Part shown: piece after piece, positions 10,800 to 24,577 of the stretch | Position numbering within the stretch: the stretch's first letter is position 1 | Layout: each line of letters begins with the position of its first letter | Assembly (NCBI GenBank): GCA_943737045.1 | Contig: CALSFV010000207.1 | Span: forward strand, 1,365,501 to 1,429,500 | Source: Parapristionchus giblindavisi | Lineage: Eukaryota > Nematoda > Chromadorea > Rhabditida > Diplogasteridae | Direction: 5' to 3' | DNA length: 64,000 bases | The notes under the pieces: generated by a model | The model's input: only the letters and a program-made list of their open reading frames with translations | What the model was told of the DNA's origin: nothing | Databases searched by the model: none | Made by a program: the position numbers and the translations under genes

Positions 10800-13700
10800 G
10801 TGGTAGGGGTTTGGGGTGGGGTCGGGTAAGGGTTGGGTACTAGTGCTACCGATTTTCGGAGATAGAAGGATAGAACGATGGATGGGAAGATGGAAATACT
10901 AAACAGTGATGATCAACAAGAGGATCATCACACGCACACATACATACAGAAAGAAGAGGCAATCATGGGATGGGTGCGTCGTGTATCGATAGAAATAATC
11001 AATATGCAAATGTGGAAAGGGGCGAACAACTCGTATCGAATCGCACATGACCGGGTACAGGGAGCTCGATTCTACAAGGGGCAGCCCTTGTCGACGTCCA
11101 AGTATGAATCGAATTATTCACTACAGTCCAACTAGGCGATGTGGTCGATAGGTTGAGTAGTGGGTTATTATTACTAATACTAATAACAAATAACTAATAA
11201 ATAATAATAATTGATTACTAATAATGATAGCATCATTCATAGATTAGTCCAAGATAGCATGAGGAACACGTCATTGTCAGTGATAAACAACAGAGTGAGC
11301 GTGTCCGTGTTCGTAAAGATGACGCAAGCATTGATAGTCGTAAACATCCAACACACAGCGTTTCGAGAGCGGTCAGTGAAAGAGGAAAAGACAGAGTACG
11401 TAAAAGTGAGAGAGCGCAGACGGTCAAAGTACACCGTATTTTTGGCCGTTTGACTGTCCATAAGATGGTGCAACATTGTGCAACGCCGACAACCCGTCAC
11501 ATCAGGGCAACACTTTCCACAGTTATGCAATCAATCTTCCACCCGCCCGTTCATTCGTGCCTTGATAAAGAGCCTCTAACCACGCAGGAATGCCACGGAA
11601 ACTATACTCGAGATTTTCAAAACTATATAACTATAAAAAGAATATTTCTTAATGTGGAGTCAAGAATCGAAATTTCAATTACTAGAAGCTCCGAAGAAAT
11701 ATCCTAGGTAAAAGACGCTTTTCAGACACGGTCAAACAACCCTAAAACAAGCAGTCTGACAGAATCGAAACCAAACCATACTAGCCATAGCCATAGAGTA
11801 ATCACAAAATAGTGAAAGAAAAGGAGGCGGCACCTATTATAATATTGTATACAAGCGTGTCATTTTGCGAAATCTCTGACCAGGTCAGAAAAGGCAAGAG
11901 GTACGACACACTTTGTATCATAAACTGCTCTGCCTCTCCCTCTCCCTCTCCTTCTCTATCTATCTCTCCCTCTCCTTCTCTATCTATCTATCTATCAATC
12001 TCTCCCTCTCCCTCTCTCTCTAATCTCTACCTTCCAACATGGAAAATTCGAACCGTACGTCGACGTGTAAAAGGGGCGAGATAGCGATTTGGCGGCAGAG
12101 GTAGGCAGAGAAATAGAGAAAGATCGAGAACAGTCAGAGAAGAGAGTGAGAGATCATCTAGAGGGAGGTAGAGATAGGTGGAGAGGTAGAGGTAGAAGGA
12201 GGGGTAGAGGGAGAGGGGAGTAAAGGAAAAGGTAGAGGTAGAGGGAGGTGGAGAGGAAAAGGGAGCTCGAGAGGTAGAAGTAGAGGGAGACACAAAGTTG
12301 AATATCTGCGCGCACGCTTGGGGTCAGACTGATAAGAACGAAAAAGATCGGTGACTTTGACAGAGCAGAAAATGTGACGGAAACCTCTTCCCATCTACTA
12401 CCTCCTCACAGAGGAGATCAATCAATAAACGAGTAGATCAAGAAGAATCGATCAATAATCGAGATGCGAACAGAGCAAAGGGAGTAGGGAAGGACACTGT
12501 GCTAGTTTGACCCCGTTGAAATAGTAGAGAAAAGAAGAGCACCCGACGGACAAAGAGAGTGTGCGTTCCAAAGTGAGAGAGCATAGACGGCTAGAGTATA
12601 GTTTTGAACACGTAGAGGCGCCATTTTGCACACCAACCAACTAGGCTAGCACTATTGGCCGCGGTTTAGGGCAAGGGGAACAAACCGTCTCATACGGCTC
12701 TACATAATGATACCAATCTCATAGGCGTTTCAAAGATAAACTATTCCGGCTAGGGCTATCTCTTTCGCTGAATGTCGTACAAGCGGGAGAACGCACTGTA
12801 TGGCAATATACAGCTTATCGGCCGTTTTGGCTTTCAAAGTCAAGAGGACACTACGAAACACATTCGCATAGAGAGTGAGAGAGCGCTAGGCATAGAAGAG
12901 ACACTCCACGTGGCCAGGCATGCAGCCTATCGTACTCTTTTTCATATTCAAGGTAAGAAGCACACGAGCTCCTGGTGTGCGCACGAGCAACACCTCAAAA
13001 GATCAAAGATCAAAGATCAAACTACAACACCAACACAAGCGCACCTTCTTTATGCCAATGTTGTAAAGTGAGGACAAACACGGTTCATTAACGTATAGAT
13101 TAACTTATCGACGATCAGATTATTCAGCAGAGCAACACATACTAGGTGGGCACAGGTTACGGTAAAATTAGGAACGAAGGGAGGGTGGTTGGGGGTTCGG
13201 ACAATGGTTAGGATACGGTACTTCCAGCCGTGGCTAGGCTACGGTACTAGTAACCATGGTTAGGAAACGGTAATTCCAGCCATGGCTAGGCTGCGGAACT
13301 TCTTGCCACAAAAGTGAACAGCTTGAAACACTAAAAAATTCCAAAAGATGAAGGGATGAGCTTGTAAGCTACTCTAGCTATTAATGATATAGCGAAATTA
13401 AAATGAAACAGGGGAACGGAACTAATCGATATTATGAGCAGGAAAATAGGGAGCAAAAGGTGTAATGAGCAAAAAGGGATACAGAATATGAAAAAAGTGA
13501 AATTGCGGGATAAAAGGACCGGCTGGGGGAGTACACTGGGGAGATACGGTAGACCTGATAGTGAATGAGTGAGAGAGAGAGATACATATGAGATGGTTTT
13601 GGGGACCCTTAATTGTTTGAATGATTGTTAAATTTTGTATAAAAAAGTCTTCTAGGCGACAAAGAGAGGAGGATTCGAATCTTCTAGATTGCTTCAGAGT

Positions 13701-14220
13701 ATGAGAAAATGAAAGAGATGGGGTTGCGAGATAAAGTGTGGATACGGTATGCCAAAGTACTGTTTAGGGATACTGTATCAATTCAGTACACCAACGGAAG
13801 GATAAGTAGTTGGAAGGGATACGGTATGAATATTGATTGATTGGTGCTACTCGAGGTCTAGGACACGGGGGGGGGATATGAAGAGAAATGGGAGGGATAA
13901 TAGATACAGTGGAACATGAGAACTGAAAAAAACTGATGGAGGGGAAAGATGAACGATAACATGAGCTAATCAATAACGCACAAGAAAAAAGGGACGACAA
14001 CTTGGGAAAAATCAATAATTATTACAGATAATAAATAATTCATATCAATGAGATAATCAAAGAAACATCGTTTCAGTGATAAGACAACGAATCAAGGACG
14101 AAAAGAACAGTGGGTGATACATCAAGAAAATCGATAACAATCTGTTTAACGCTGAACGGATAGTACAATAACCACCGTAATACACATACAATCATTATTC
14201 AATAATCCACTGGCGGCACC
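10800..14220. other. Intergenic stretch without a recognisable gene
   Basis: Contains a degenerate family-C MITE fragment (about 11,047-11,090), pyrimidine/purine tracts (11,936-12,030 CTCTCCCT; 12,090-12,290 GAGGTAGAG), a decayed GGCTA(G/C)GGTACTTCCAGCC(G/A)TGG minisatellite (13,190-13,310) and scattered TACGGTA motifs. The open frames found are short and follow the simple repeats. Confidence 0.6.
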
Positions 14221-14232
14221 GGGAGCTCCTCC

Positions 14233-17200
14233 TCAGCGACTCGGTGCAGCTCCTGAAGCAGCTCCTGCAGCAGGCTCTCTCAACGGAAGCAGCTGGTACT
14301 TGGTCATCTTGTTCACGTTGATGATCCAATGCTTGAGGGCGTGCAGCGCCAGGCCCAGTCCATCCGAGGCGGGTGGAGTCGCGAGGGTACGACCCAGAAT
14401 GGCGTGGGCCTGCAATAAATTAGGGCTTGAATTAAGTTAAGGATAAATTAAATTAAATTAATTTAATTTAATTTAAGGATAAATTAAGGTTTTTCCTGCG
14501 TATCATATGGGGCAAATATGGTATGCTGATAGGATTATTATTATTATTATTAATAATAATTTTTTCTACTGTTACATCTACATTCTCAGAAATCGATTCT
14601 CACTATCAAGTCAGAAACAACTAGCAAAAAAAGGAACGAGACTGCGCAACCCGATGAATGCCCGTTTCACAACTAGCGCATCACCGCAAAAATAATTGAA
14701 CCTCAATAATACTAAGTGCCCTAAATATTCACCCAAAAACCCACAAAGGACAAATTTCCAGAAGTAATTGTAAGCAAGACAGCACGCAACCCGGTGAATG
14801 CCCGTCTCACAAATAGCCCATTACCACAAAGATAATTCAACTTCAATCTCCGTTCAATAGTATCCAGCAGGAGCAAATCCATTACCAACTAGCCATAACA
14901 ACCAGCCGATAAAGTTGTTCGAAATGAAATGAACCAAAAGGTGGACCACAAAACCCGGTGAATGCCCGTCTCACAAGCAGTCTTCTTTCACCGAAGACAA
15001 TATTACTCTTCTCTGCGACGTAGCCACCCATACCTTCTCAACCATGGCCTTGACGTGCGCCCGCAGCGCCTCCCGCTCCGTCTCCATCATGCTGCCGCCC
15101 AGTCGCTCCTTCAGCAGGCGCGACAGCGACGTCGTCGCCATCGTCAGTCGCACCTGTGTGTATCAAATAAATAAATAAAATAAATAAATACATAAATAAA
15201 TCAACAAATAAATAAACTCACAGCGATCAGTCGACCCGCGCCCGCAGACAACTCGCCACGCGCAATCGTCGACGTGTCCGTGAACATGCCCACTGAAGCA
15301 GTATCATTCACCAAGATCAAAGATCAGAGATCACAAGACCAAAGATCAAAGATCAACTCACCCTCGCCCACCGTATCCTCGGCGCTGCTCGCCGTCACCT
15401 TGTCCAGCTCGTCCATAGCGGGTGCGTCGAGCTGCAAAGCATTCAATCAATAATCCAATTAATCAATAATCAATCGATAATCCTGCAGTACCTGCGCGAG
15501 CAGTGCAACCCGGTCGAGACCCGAGACGCGGAAGCGAGGCGAGATCAGCAGCGACATCAGCGCCATCAGTCGATTGTAGCACTTGGCAAACTGCAAATAA
15601 AAAAATCAATTAAATTAATAATATTCATAGATGTACAATTACGGGTTTGCATGCACTTTAAATGTAATTTTTTTTTGAAAATACATAGCATAGCTAATAA
15701 TATAATGTGCACTATTGATGTTTCGGCGGCCGCTACGTCTATATCAGTACCAATACGAGGTGATCAAACCACAGACAACAACTAGGCGATCAAACTACAG
15801 ACTAAAACCAACGAAGCTGATCAAACTACAAACTACACCCCTACCTCAATCTTGCCATTCCTGAGCGTGACTACATCCGCGTTGGTGTCGTCGGCCGCGA
15901 CCTCGATGAGCGCCATGCCCTCGGCCCACCACTCGGTCACCTGTATTTAAAAAAAATCAATAATTGCACAATCATCAATAATACAACGCTCGCTTGTTCG
16001 CCTCTACGAAAACAATTAATTTTTTTAAATCAATAATTGCACAATCAATCAATAATACAACGCTCGCTCGTTCGCCTTTACGAAAACAATTAATTTTTAA
16101 AAAATCAATAATATGTACAATCAATCAATATTCAATGATTGTGTGGTTACCGTACCATAGCGGCCGTGGCAGGAGTACGGTGCGCCAAGTCGATCGTCTT
16201 ATCTTGCAGTGAGGGATCGCCGTATCGGTCGACCGCCCAGCGGAACACTTCAAAATCCTGTAGAGCATTTTCTTACAAGTTTACAATTTATATAATACAA
16301 TATAATATAGTATACCGTCAAAACGAAAAAAAGTGAAACATTTGTCAAAATTTTTGAAAAATTTTGACAAAAGTTCACAAGATTTTGAAAATTTTGAATC
16401 ATGATATCTGTTGTGTAGATACCCTATTCCCTATGTATATTGATCATCTCTATTCCCTATGCATATTGATTAGAATATGTCATCATGTTAATACGTGCAC
16501 GTGCGCGATCAGACTACTCTCTCTGATCCGCACACTCTCTCGTCACTCTACCTCTGTCTCTAATGCGCTCTCGCGTCTGGCCCCGCCCACTCTTATGTCT
16601 AGACATTCCCGATCAGTCTAGATGAGTCTCCCTTGATCCTCGCACATGAGATGTGCCCTTCTCTAGTCTTGTATTATTCTGTAATTACCCTAGTCTGCTA
16701 ATAAAGCCTAAGTAGTAAACCCTTGTGCACTCACACTACACTACACGACAACGGGGACGACCTCAATACATAACAATATCTAAATGGGGTTGCTAGTTTT
16801 TTATTAGATAATAGGGTATTAGAGCATCTCTGAGCTTGCCTAATTTACCTGTGAAGAATAATTTTGAAATAAATCACTGTGAACGCTATTTTGTGAAACT
16901 GGTATACGGTAGGAATTTTCTACAGTATACCACTTTTGCAGCCTGATCTTTGCCAAGATTCAAACAGTGCAAATTCGCTATAAGAAGTCAGGTAATGCTA
17001 TATATAACCATTATAAGACGAAAAAAGCTCGATGGCAGCAGTTTTACAGTAAGATTCTACAGTATGCTACAGCATACCAATTCTGCTGTGGAGCGTTCCC
17101 GATTATTATTTTCACTTTTGTCGTGCATAACTGTATTGGGCAAACACGTCCACAATGAAAAACATTAGAAAATACATCATCAAGATCGTGAAAAATGCTC

Positions 17201-18291
17201 AAACAGGGAATCTTGTGAAGTTTTGTCAAAATTTTTCAAAATTTTTGAAAAATGTTTAACTTTTTTTCGTTTTGACGGTATAATAATATAATATAAATAT
17301 AATATACACACATAAAATATTTTCATTTTTTTCCCCAACAAAAAGACCATGGCGACGCCAAAACTCGGCAGTAATCGGAAAAGCCTAACAATAAGAAGGT
17401 GGACACAGTAATACTACCGCGGAGTACGGTACCGGATTCTCAAATAAGCCTAAGTAGGGTTACGGTAGTTCGTACCGGATTCTCGGAGAGCGAGAGGGAC
17501 AGCAGACGTCCAGAGTCGTCGTCCTCCAGGTCGCACTCGAAAAGCTTGGACGCCAGCTCCGCGCACTGTGGCTGGATCAGCAGGTACACCTGTATGTATT
17601 TATTTATTTACTTATTTATATATTTATTTAAATATTTACTTATTTATTTACTTATTTGTTTACATATTTATTTATTTATTTATTTATTCCATCAAATATG
17701 TATGTTCATAAGCACATTATTGGAAAAGGGGAAGAGGTATAATAGGGGAAAGGTTGGTAATGAGAAAGTCAAAAGCCAAAAATCAATAATGGCAAATATG
17801 CCCTATCACTTTCGCACGAGCTCTCTCTCTGTTTTCTCCTCTGCAACACGAGAGAGTACGAGAGTGTCCATTCATTTAATCAATCAATAAAATCTCAATA
17901 AATCAATTAATCAACCAATCAATCAAGCAACCAATTAATAAATCAATCAATAAAATCTCAATAAATCAATCAATAAATCAATCAATAATTCAATCAATCA
18001 ATAAACTCACGAGACTCTTGACGAGCGATTCGGGCGACTTCTGCTTAAGCAGTGCCTTGAACAGGATGACTGCGTGCTCCTCCTTCTCCTCCGCATCCTC
18101 CTGTATGATAAGAGAAATAATGCGGATTATGCAAATGTATAAGATCAGAGACCAAAGATCAAAGATCAGAGGTCAAAGATCAAAGACTCACATCGGATAG
18201 GACGAGAGCGAAGAAGAGGCAGCGCACGCTCCTCTCCAGCATGGCCACGTCCGTGTTCTGGAGGATGACTTGCTTCGAGAACGTACTGAAA

Positions 18292-18349
<58 letters not shown>

Positions 18350-21300
18350 TGTGTAGCGTAGGGCAGAAGACTTGGAAAGCTAGATCGCTTTATTGACCTA
18401 TGACTTTTTGTCGATGCGATCAGTTTCATAGGTGGGCGCGTGAAAACGAATTCTTTTTGCAGACAGCCTTGCCTTCCCTTACTGGGCCTTGCGCATAGCT
18501 TTGCCTCGCAAAAATTGGAAGATATTCAGTGAAATCTGCAAAAAAATGGCCATGCGCATAGCCTTACAATTTCCCGGTTTGCGCACAGCCTATCCCCCAG
18601 CGTGCCCACCTATGATCAGTTTTGAGACTTGAAACCTATCTAGGAATATGCGGGAGATCGAGATTACTAAGAATCAGCCCCATCTCGGGTCAGTTTATAT
18701 TTCGCAATACCAGGCGAGAAAGTGTGTGAAACGAGAGATTATGTGTGGAGGAAAATTTATGGAAATAACCGAAAATGTATATTATCTTGACCCTACGTAT
18801 AATAGATGAAACATAAAAGAGCGTGGTGTCTCAAATGGACAATTAAAAAACGCATAACCCGATCTAATTTTACTATCCGCTCTATAGCATTATATGCTTA
18901 ACAATATTAATATTGTGCATAGTTATAATCAAATAGTCAGTAACTGTACGTGGCCCGAAAACAAGCCAACAAAGTGTTCTCAACATACATTTTCGAGCAC
19001 CCACATTGTGGGTACGGGTCAGTTTATAAATTGGCGCACTTATAAAACACGGGTCACTTTATCACATATTTTGCCAAAATAAGAGAACATTAACCAATTT
19101 TACGGGCCAGCTTATAATCGGGTCCGTTTATCACAATCACGGGTCAGATTATAGTTCTGCAAATGTCAACATCTAATAGCAAGTGAAACTGCACACAAAT
19201 CAGCCAGCCCCTCTCCCTTGGCACCCGCTGATACCACGTTTCAGCTGCGAGACTTCAATACACTCATACGCCTCGTGATCGATAGATTTCGGAATATCTG
19301 GTAAAATGACCAAAGACTCACTCAAAGAACATGCCGAATATGAACTCAAACCGGCTCTCCAGCGCGGCAATGTGCTGCAGACCGTCAAAGAGCGCCTTCT
19401 CCGCCTTCGGAATTACCTGCAAAGCGGGGTTTGATTAATAAAAAAAAAATACAAATAACTAAATAATATAAAGACTAAGAAAAGTTTTAAAAAGAGATGA
19501 AACACCGTGAAGCACAATTACTATTACATCTATTACAAGTTTACATCTCAAAATTTATATATAATGTATATAATGTCTTTTAAAAATTTTGATCGTTCAC
19601 TTATTCACTTTCACTTTCACTTATCCCTTGTGGTGTACAGTGAATAAATAAATGAATAATGTGCATGGAATACTATACATGTCCCTATATTCATTTATTA
19701 TTATTATATATAAAAATAAAATAAAATAAATTTAAATATTTAAATAAAACCCCCCACCTTATTCCTGTCAATCTTCGACTCGTCCTTCTCGCGCATCATC
19801 GTGCGCACCGCCGTCCACGTCGAGTACGACTTCATCTCGTAGATCACCTGCAATCGCACCAATGTTAGGAAACGTCGCCACCGGGTTACGGTAGGTCCAC
19901 ACCACACATCACCAACTAGTAGTAAAAGTCGCTACTGGTTGGGCTACGGTAGCACACCACGCCACACACCACACCAACTACTAGTAAGTCACTACTGGGT
20001 TACGGTAGGTCCACACCACACCGCACCAACTACTAGTAAAAGTCGCCACCGGGTTACTGTAGGTCCACCCACACTACACCAATTACTAGTAAAAGCCGCC
20101 ACCGGGTTACGGTAGGTCCACACCACACATCACCAACTAGTAGTAAAAGTCGCTACTGGTTGGGCTACGGTAGCACATCACGCCACACATCACACCAACT
20201 ACTAGTAAGTCACTACTGGGTTACGGTAGGTCCACACCACACCGCACCAACTACTAGTAAAAGTCGCCGCCGGGATACTGTAGGCACACCACACTACACC
20301 AACTACTAGTAAAAGTAGCTACTGGATGGATTACGGTAGGTCCACACCACACTACACCACACCAACTAGTAAACGTCGCCTCACCTTGCACGCGCAATCG
20401 ACAATTTGCGAGGACGTGTACTGGGTGAAGTCAATGTCGCGGAGCACCTCAGCCACCGGCTTGCACTCGGAAATCGCGAGCAGCGCCACGGTCATCTTCG
20501 ACTCCTTCAGCGACGCCGGAGTCGTCTTCACCTGCAAGTATCGATCGATCGATCCATTGATCTACATCGATATCGATTTATGAAATATCGATTGATTTTG
20601 CCCAAAAAACTCAGACTCCGGTTTTGCAGGGTAATATACTAAGTAGCGCGCAAAAGTAACTTACTTTATACTTACTTTTACTTACTTTTTTTTGTTACCG
20701 GTTTGCTATTTCATTACTGTTAAGCGAAAAAGTAAGCATAAAGTAAGTTTCTTTTCGCGCGCTATTAACTATATTATTACCCCGCAAACCGTAGTCGATT
20801 TATGAAATATAATCGATTTTGCACAAAAAAACTCAAGCAGTATAAATACATAAGTATAAATAGTAGTAGGTACTAACACTCACTGGCGCCGCGCCCTTCA
20901 CGACCACTCCCTGCATCTGCATCGTCTGCACCGCGTCATAGCTCATCAAATTGCTCATCTCCTGGTTCCGCTTCTTCGGACGACCATCGCTGGCGGACAG
21001 ACGCGGCGTCACAGCTGCAGCTGCAGCCGCAGCGGCAGCACTACCGCGAGGAGGCGTCACCGAATCGCCGACCGGGAATACTGCTGGAGGTGGTGGCGAG
21101 GCTTCAGCAGTGCTGGGCGCCTTGTCCTTCGTATTCGGCACCGCGATCGCGCGCTTCGCCGAACCCTGCAAGATTCGGGCTTCAGCGACAGTCTATAGAC
21201 AATAAATTATAATATAGATGATGATAATAATATCACGGGTCTCCTGTAAAAGTGTAGCAACGCCTGCCACTAGGAAATTTTTTTTGTCTCCGATTTCGAT

Positions 21301-24300
21301 GAAAGTCTTTTGGTAGATGTGGTTGGGGGTCATGAGAAGCTCTAGCTACTTGATTGTGCCAAAATCGCAGATTATCGATTTTTTGGGACCTACCACATAA
21401 ACGATCATAACTCGATCAATTTTGATCGTACAGTGAGCAGAGAGGTGTCATTCGAACCACATTCTAAGAGAGACTATCTGGCTCAAGTGACATTCTCTTG
21501 GCACTTGGCCAAAAAGTGATCAGAACCGATCGGGCCCAAATAGTGCACAGCTGTAGTATGGGGTGGCATAAGCTCGCAGGCGGAGTTTGGGTTCGTCATA
21601 TCTACATCCTCGCTAAATAACGTAAGTTCGATGAAGTGACATCAAAATTTCAAAGTTTACGGATTCGTTCGATATGTGTATGTGACGATGGGCAATAATA
21701 AGCACGTAAATCCCACCAAGTGTCATCCCGATCCAAAACCGTGAGGCCCAGAAATAATCAAAAAATCAATAAAAATATTGGTTTTTTGATTATTTTATTT
21801 TTCCTACAATTGCCTCTCGGTGGGGGTCATTTTTTATTGATTCAATTTGACGAGTATTCATTAGTGTAACTACTGTACGAAAATGAACTGAAACACAATC
21901 GTGGAAGTTTGCCTTATTCCCGAAAAACCACGACCAATTCGCCTTTTTATCGCGCACTGACCGAATAACCATATGCCGGTTACGGTTATGCAAATTTGGA
22001 CATTCAAAATTCTTATTTGTTTTCGAAAAATACTGTCATATTATACCTCAGATATTCAAACAACAAATAAATGATAAAAGAAAACAATAGCATAATACCG
22101 AAATCGTATGATAAATAATACAACGATGGACGCATTTTTAATTTCCGCATTGGGATTACGGTAGGGCGCACGATAATTCCTTTCAGTTTGCGATAAAAAG
22201 GCGAATTGGTCGTGGTTTTTCGGGAATAAGGCAAACTTCCACGATTGTGTTTCAGTTCATTTTCGTACAGTAGTTACACTAATGAATACTCGTCAAATTG
22301 AATCAATAAAAAATGACCCTCACCGAGAGGCAATTGTAGGAAAAATAAAACAATCAAAAAACCAATATTTTTATTGGTTTTTTGATTATTTCTGGGCCTC
22401 ACGGTTTTGGATCGGGATGACACTTGGTGGGATTTACCTGCTTATTATTGCCCATCGTCGCATACACATATCGAACGAATCCGTAAACTTTGAAATTTTG
22501 ATGTCACTTCATCGAACTTACGTTATTTAGCGAAGGAGCAGATATGACGAACCCTAACTCCGTCTGTGATCTCATGCCACCCCATACTACACCTATGCAC
22601 AATTTGGGCCCGATCGGTTCTTATCACTTTTTGGCCAAGTGCCAAGCCATAAGCAAGATATGTTCACTGTGTCAGATAATCTCTCCTAAAGCTCTCCAAA
22701 AAAGTTGTTTATGATCCGTTCGCTGCTAAGTCGTATTTAGGGTGAAAAACGCGAAAATCATTTTTATTGATCAAAAAAGCGAAGTATTCTCGAAATTTTT
22801 TTCTTGACCCCATCCGTTTTAGTGCAAAAATTATGTCTTCAAACTACGCACAACATCACCATATAGTTCATTTCCCGTAACTCTTGGCCCTCAGGGTCGA
22901 TTACTCTATAGCTCACGGACTTAGCCGATTTTTTAATCTCTTTCCGTTTTTTGACCGTATATCACTTCAAAGTTGTCCAATCACCTTTTCAAAAAAATAG
23001 AAATGATTCTCTCGAAAAGGAGATTAAAAAGTTTACTAGTGTCCAAATTCCAAGATCAAACCGTTATCGAGTTATCAAAGGAAAACAGCTCCAATTTTGA
23101 TTTTTATCGCTTTCACACGTTGAACAGAGAATGCAATCAATTCGACAAATATGTTTACTTCATAATATAAATTGTAATATAATTGAGCAAACATTGTGCA
23201 CATATCAACATCACTGGTCAAATAAGAGGGTAATTGATAAGTCCGGGGCGTCGTCCGAGAGCAAAGTCATCTCTGAGTGCATCCAATCATAGATCGCATC
23301 CGAGGAGACGGTCAGACCATTCTCGTGCACTTGTACTTCATCCTCAATCCCTCCTCCCACTTCATCGTATTCCTCCTCCCAGCCCTTGATGAAATCCATT
23401 GCCAGTGCCGCGTCTCTTCGAGCTCTCGACTTGCCCTTCTTCACAGCTTCCTCCTTCTTCTTCGCAAGAAGAGTCCGAATGCAGTTCTTGATCTGATCGT
23501 GGGACATCCTGTTTGCTGGCATGATATCCGTTCTGGCCTTCATTATCTTCTCGACTTCTTCTGCTCTCAGCTTGTTTCTGGCGTAGAACTCCTCGAAGAG
23601 ATCCACCGCCATCTGCTTGACAACGGGTGCACTCATCTTCCGAATGCGAAATGCCCTTCCTATGGGTCTAAGAAGAGGAGGGAGGGGGGGGGGGTTCACG
23701 AACAAATACAATACATGAAAAGTACAACAAAAAATTACACTATTATAATCGTGCGAATGCAATATTGTCTCTGTTCAACGCGTGAAAGCGGTAAAAATCA
23801 AAATTGGAGCAGTTTCCCTTTGATAACTCGAAAACGGTTTGATCTAGGAATTTCGACAACAGTAAACTTTTCAATCTCCTTTTCGAAAGAATCATTTCTA
23901 TTTTTTTTGAGAAGGTGATTGGACAACTTTGAAGTGAGATAGGTTCAAAAAACGGAAAGAGATTAAAAAATCGGCTAAGTCCGTGAGCTATAGAGTAATC
24001 GACCCTGAGGGCCAAGAGTTACGGGAAATGAACTATACCTCTCTGCTCACTGTACGATCAAAATTGATCGAGTTATGATCGTTTATGTGGTAGGTCACAA
24101 AAAATCGATAATCTTCGATTTTGGCCCAATCAAATAGCTAGGCCTTCTCATGACCCCCAACCACATCTAGCAAAAGACTTTTATCGAAATCGGAGACAAA
24201 AAATTTTTCCTAGTGGCAGAGAGGGCCGATTTTGCTACACTTTTACAGGAGACCCGTGATATATATAATGGCAATATAGATGCTAATAATGATAATATAA

Positions 24301-24515
24301 ATAATAATAATGAAATGTAGATGATAATAATATAGATGATAATAATGATAATATAGATAATTATAGATAATAAATGTACAAAAGTTTGAAAAAAAGGGGG
24401 GCCTCACCAGAGCCGGCTTTCCAGTCGCGAGCTTCTTGCCCATGCTCGCAATCACCTTGTCCATGGTAGCCATGCGTGAGCCGCCGGAGGAACTGCAATG
24501 AAAAGTATCACGCAC

Positions 24516-24577
<62 letters not shown>

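Larger units (their letters stand above)
14233..21165 (-). other. Giant gene, exons 36-49: helical C-terminal domain
   Basis: Exons: 20884-21165, 20385-20531, 19758-19847, 19322-19416, 18192-18285, 18011-18100, 17476-17589, 16156-16257, 15845-15940, 15492-15590, 15362-15431, 15222-15292, 15034-15153 and 14233-14409. After an Ala/Pro linker, about 530 residues lack low complexity. They consist of short amphipathic helices (for example VALLAISECKPVAEVLRDID, LFDGLQHIAALESRFEFIFG, VRCLFFALVLSD, KCYNRLMALMSLLISP). GC-rich, even codon use and the absence of repeats suggest this is the conserved folded part, perhaps an alpha-solenoid. The protein ends in a short Gly/Ala/Pro tail. Confidence 0.75.
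21233..24256. mobile_element. 3-kb composite foldback element carrying a 141-residue ORF
   Basis: The ends CACGGGTCTCCTGTAAAAGT and its inverse ACTTTTACAGGAGACCCGTG lie in the intron between exons 20884-21165 and 24408-24492. Outer arms: 21233-21448 matches about 24040-24256 inverted. The arms then continue as 22850-23135 versus 23757-24040. Left-arm continuity is broken by a second foldback (21465-22690). The unique centre (23136-23756) contains an ORF. A short relative with the same CACGGGTTTCCTGTAAAA end is at 53046-53237. Confidence 0.8.

Noticed and set aside
17399..17890. 163-codon plus-strand frame
   Set aside because: Antisense to exon 17476-17589 and then a (TTTA)n repeat (LFIYLFIYLF).
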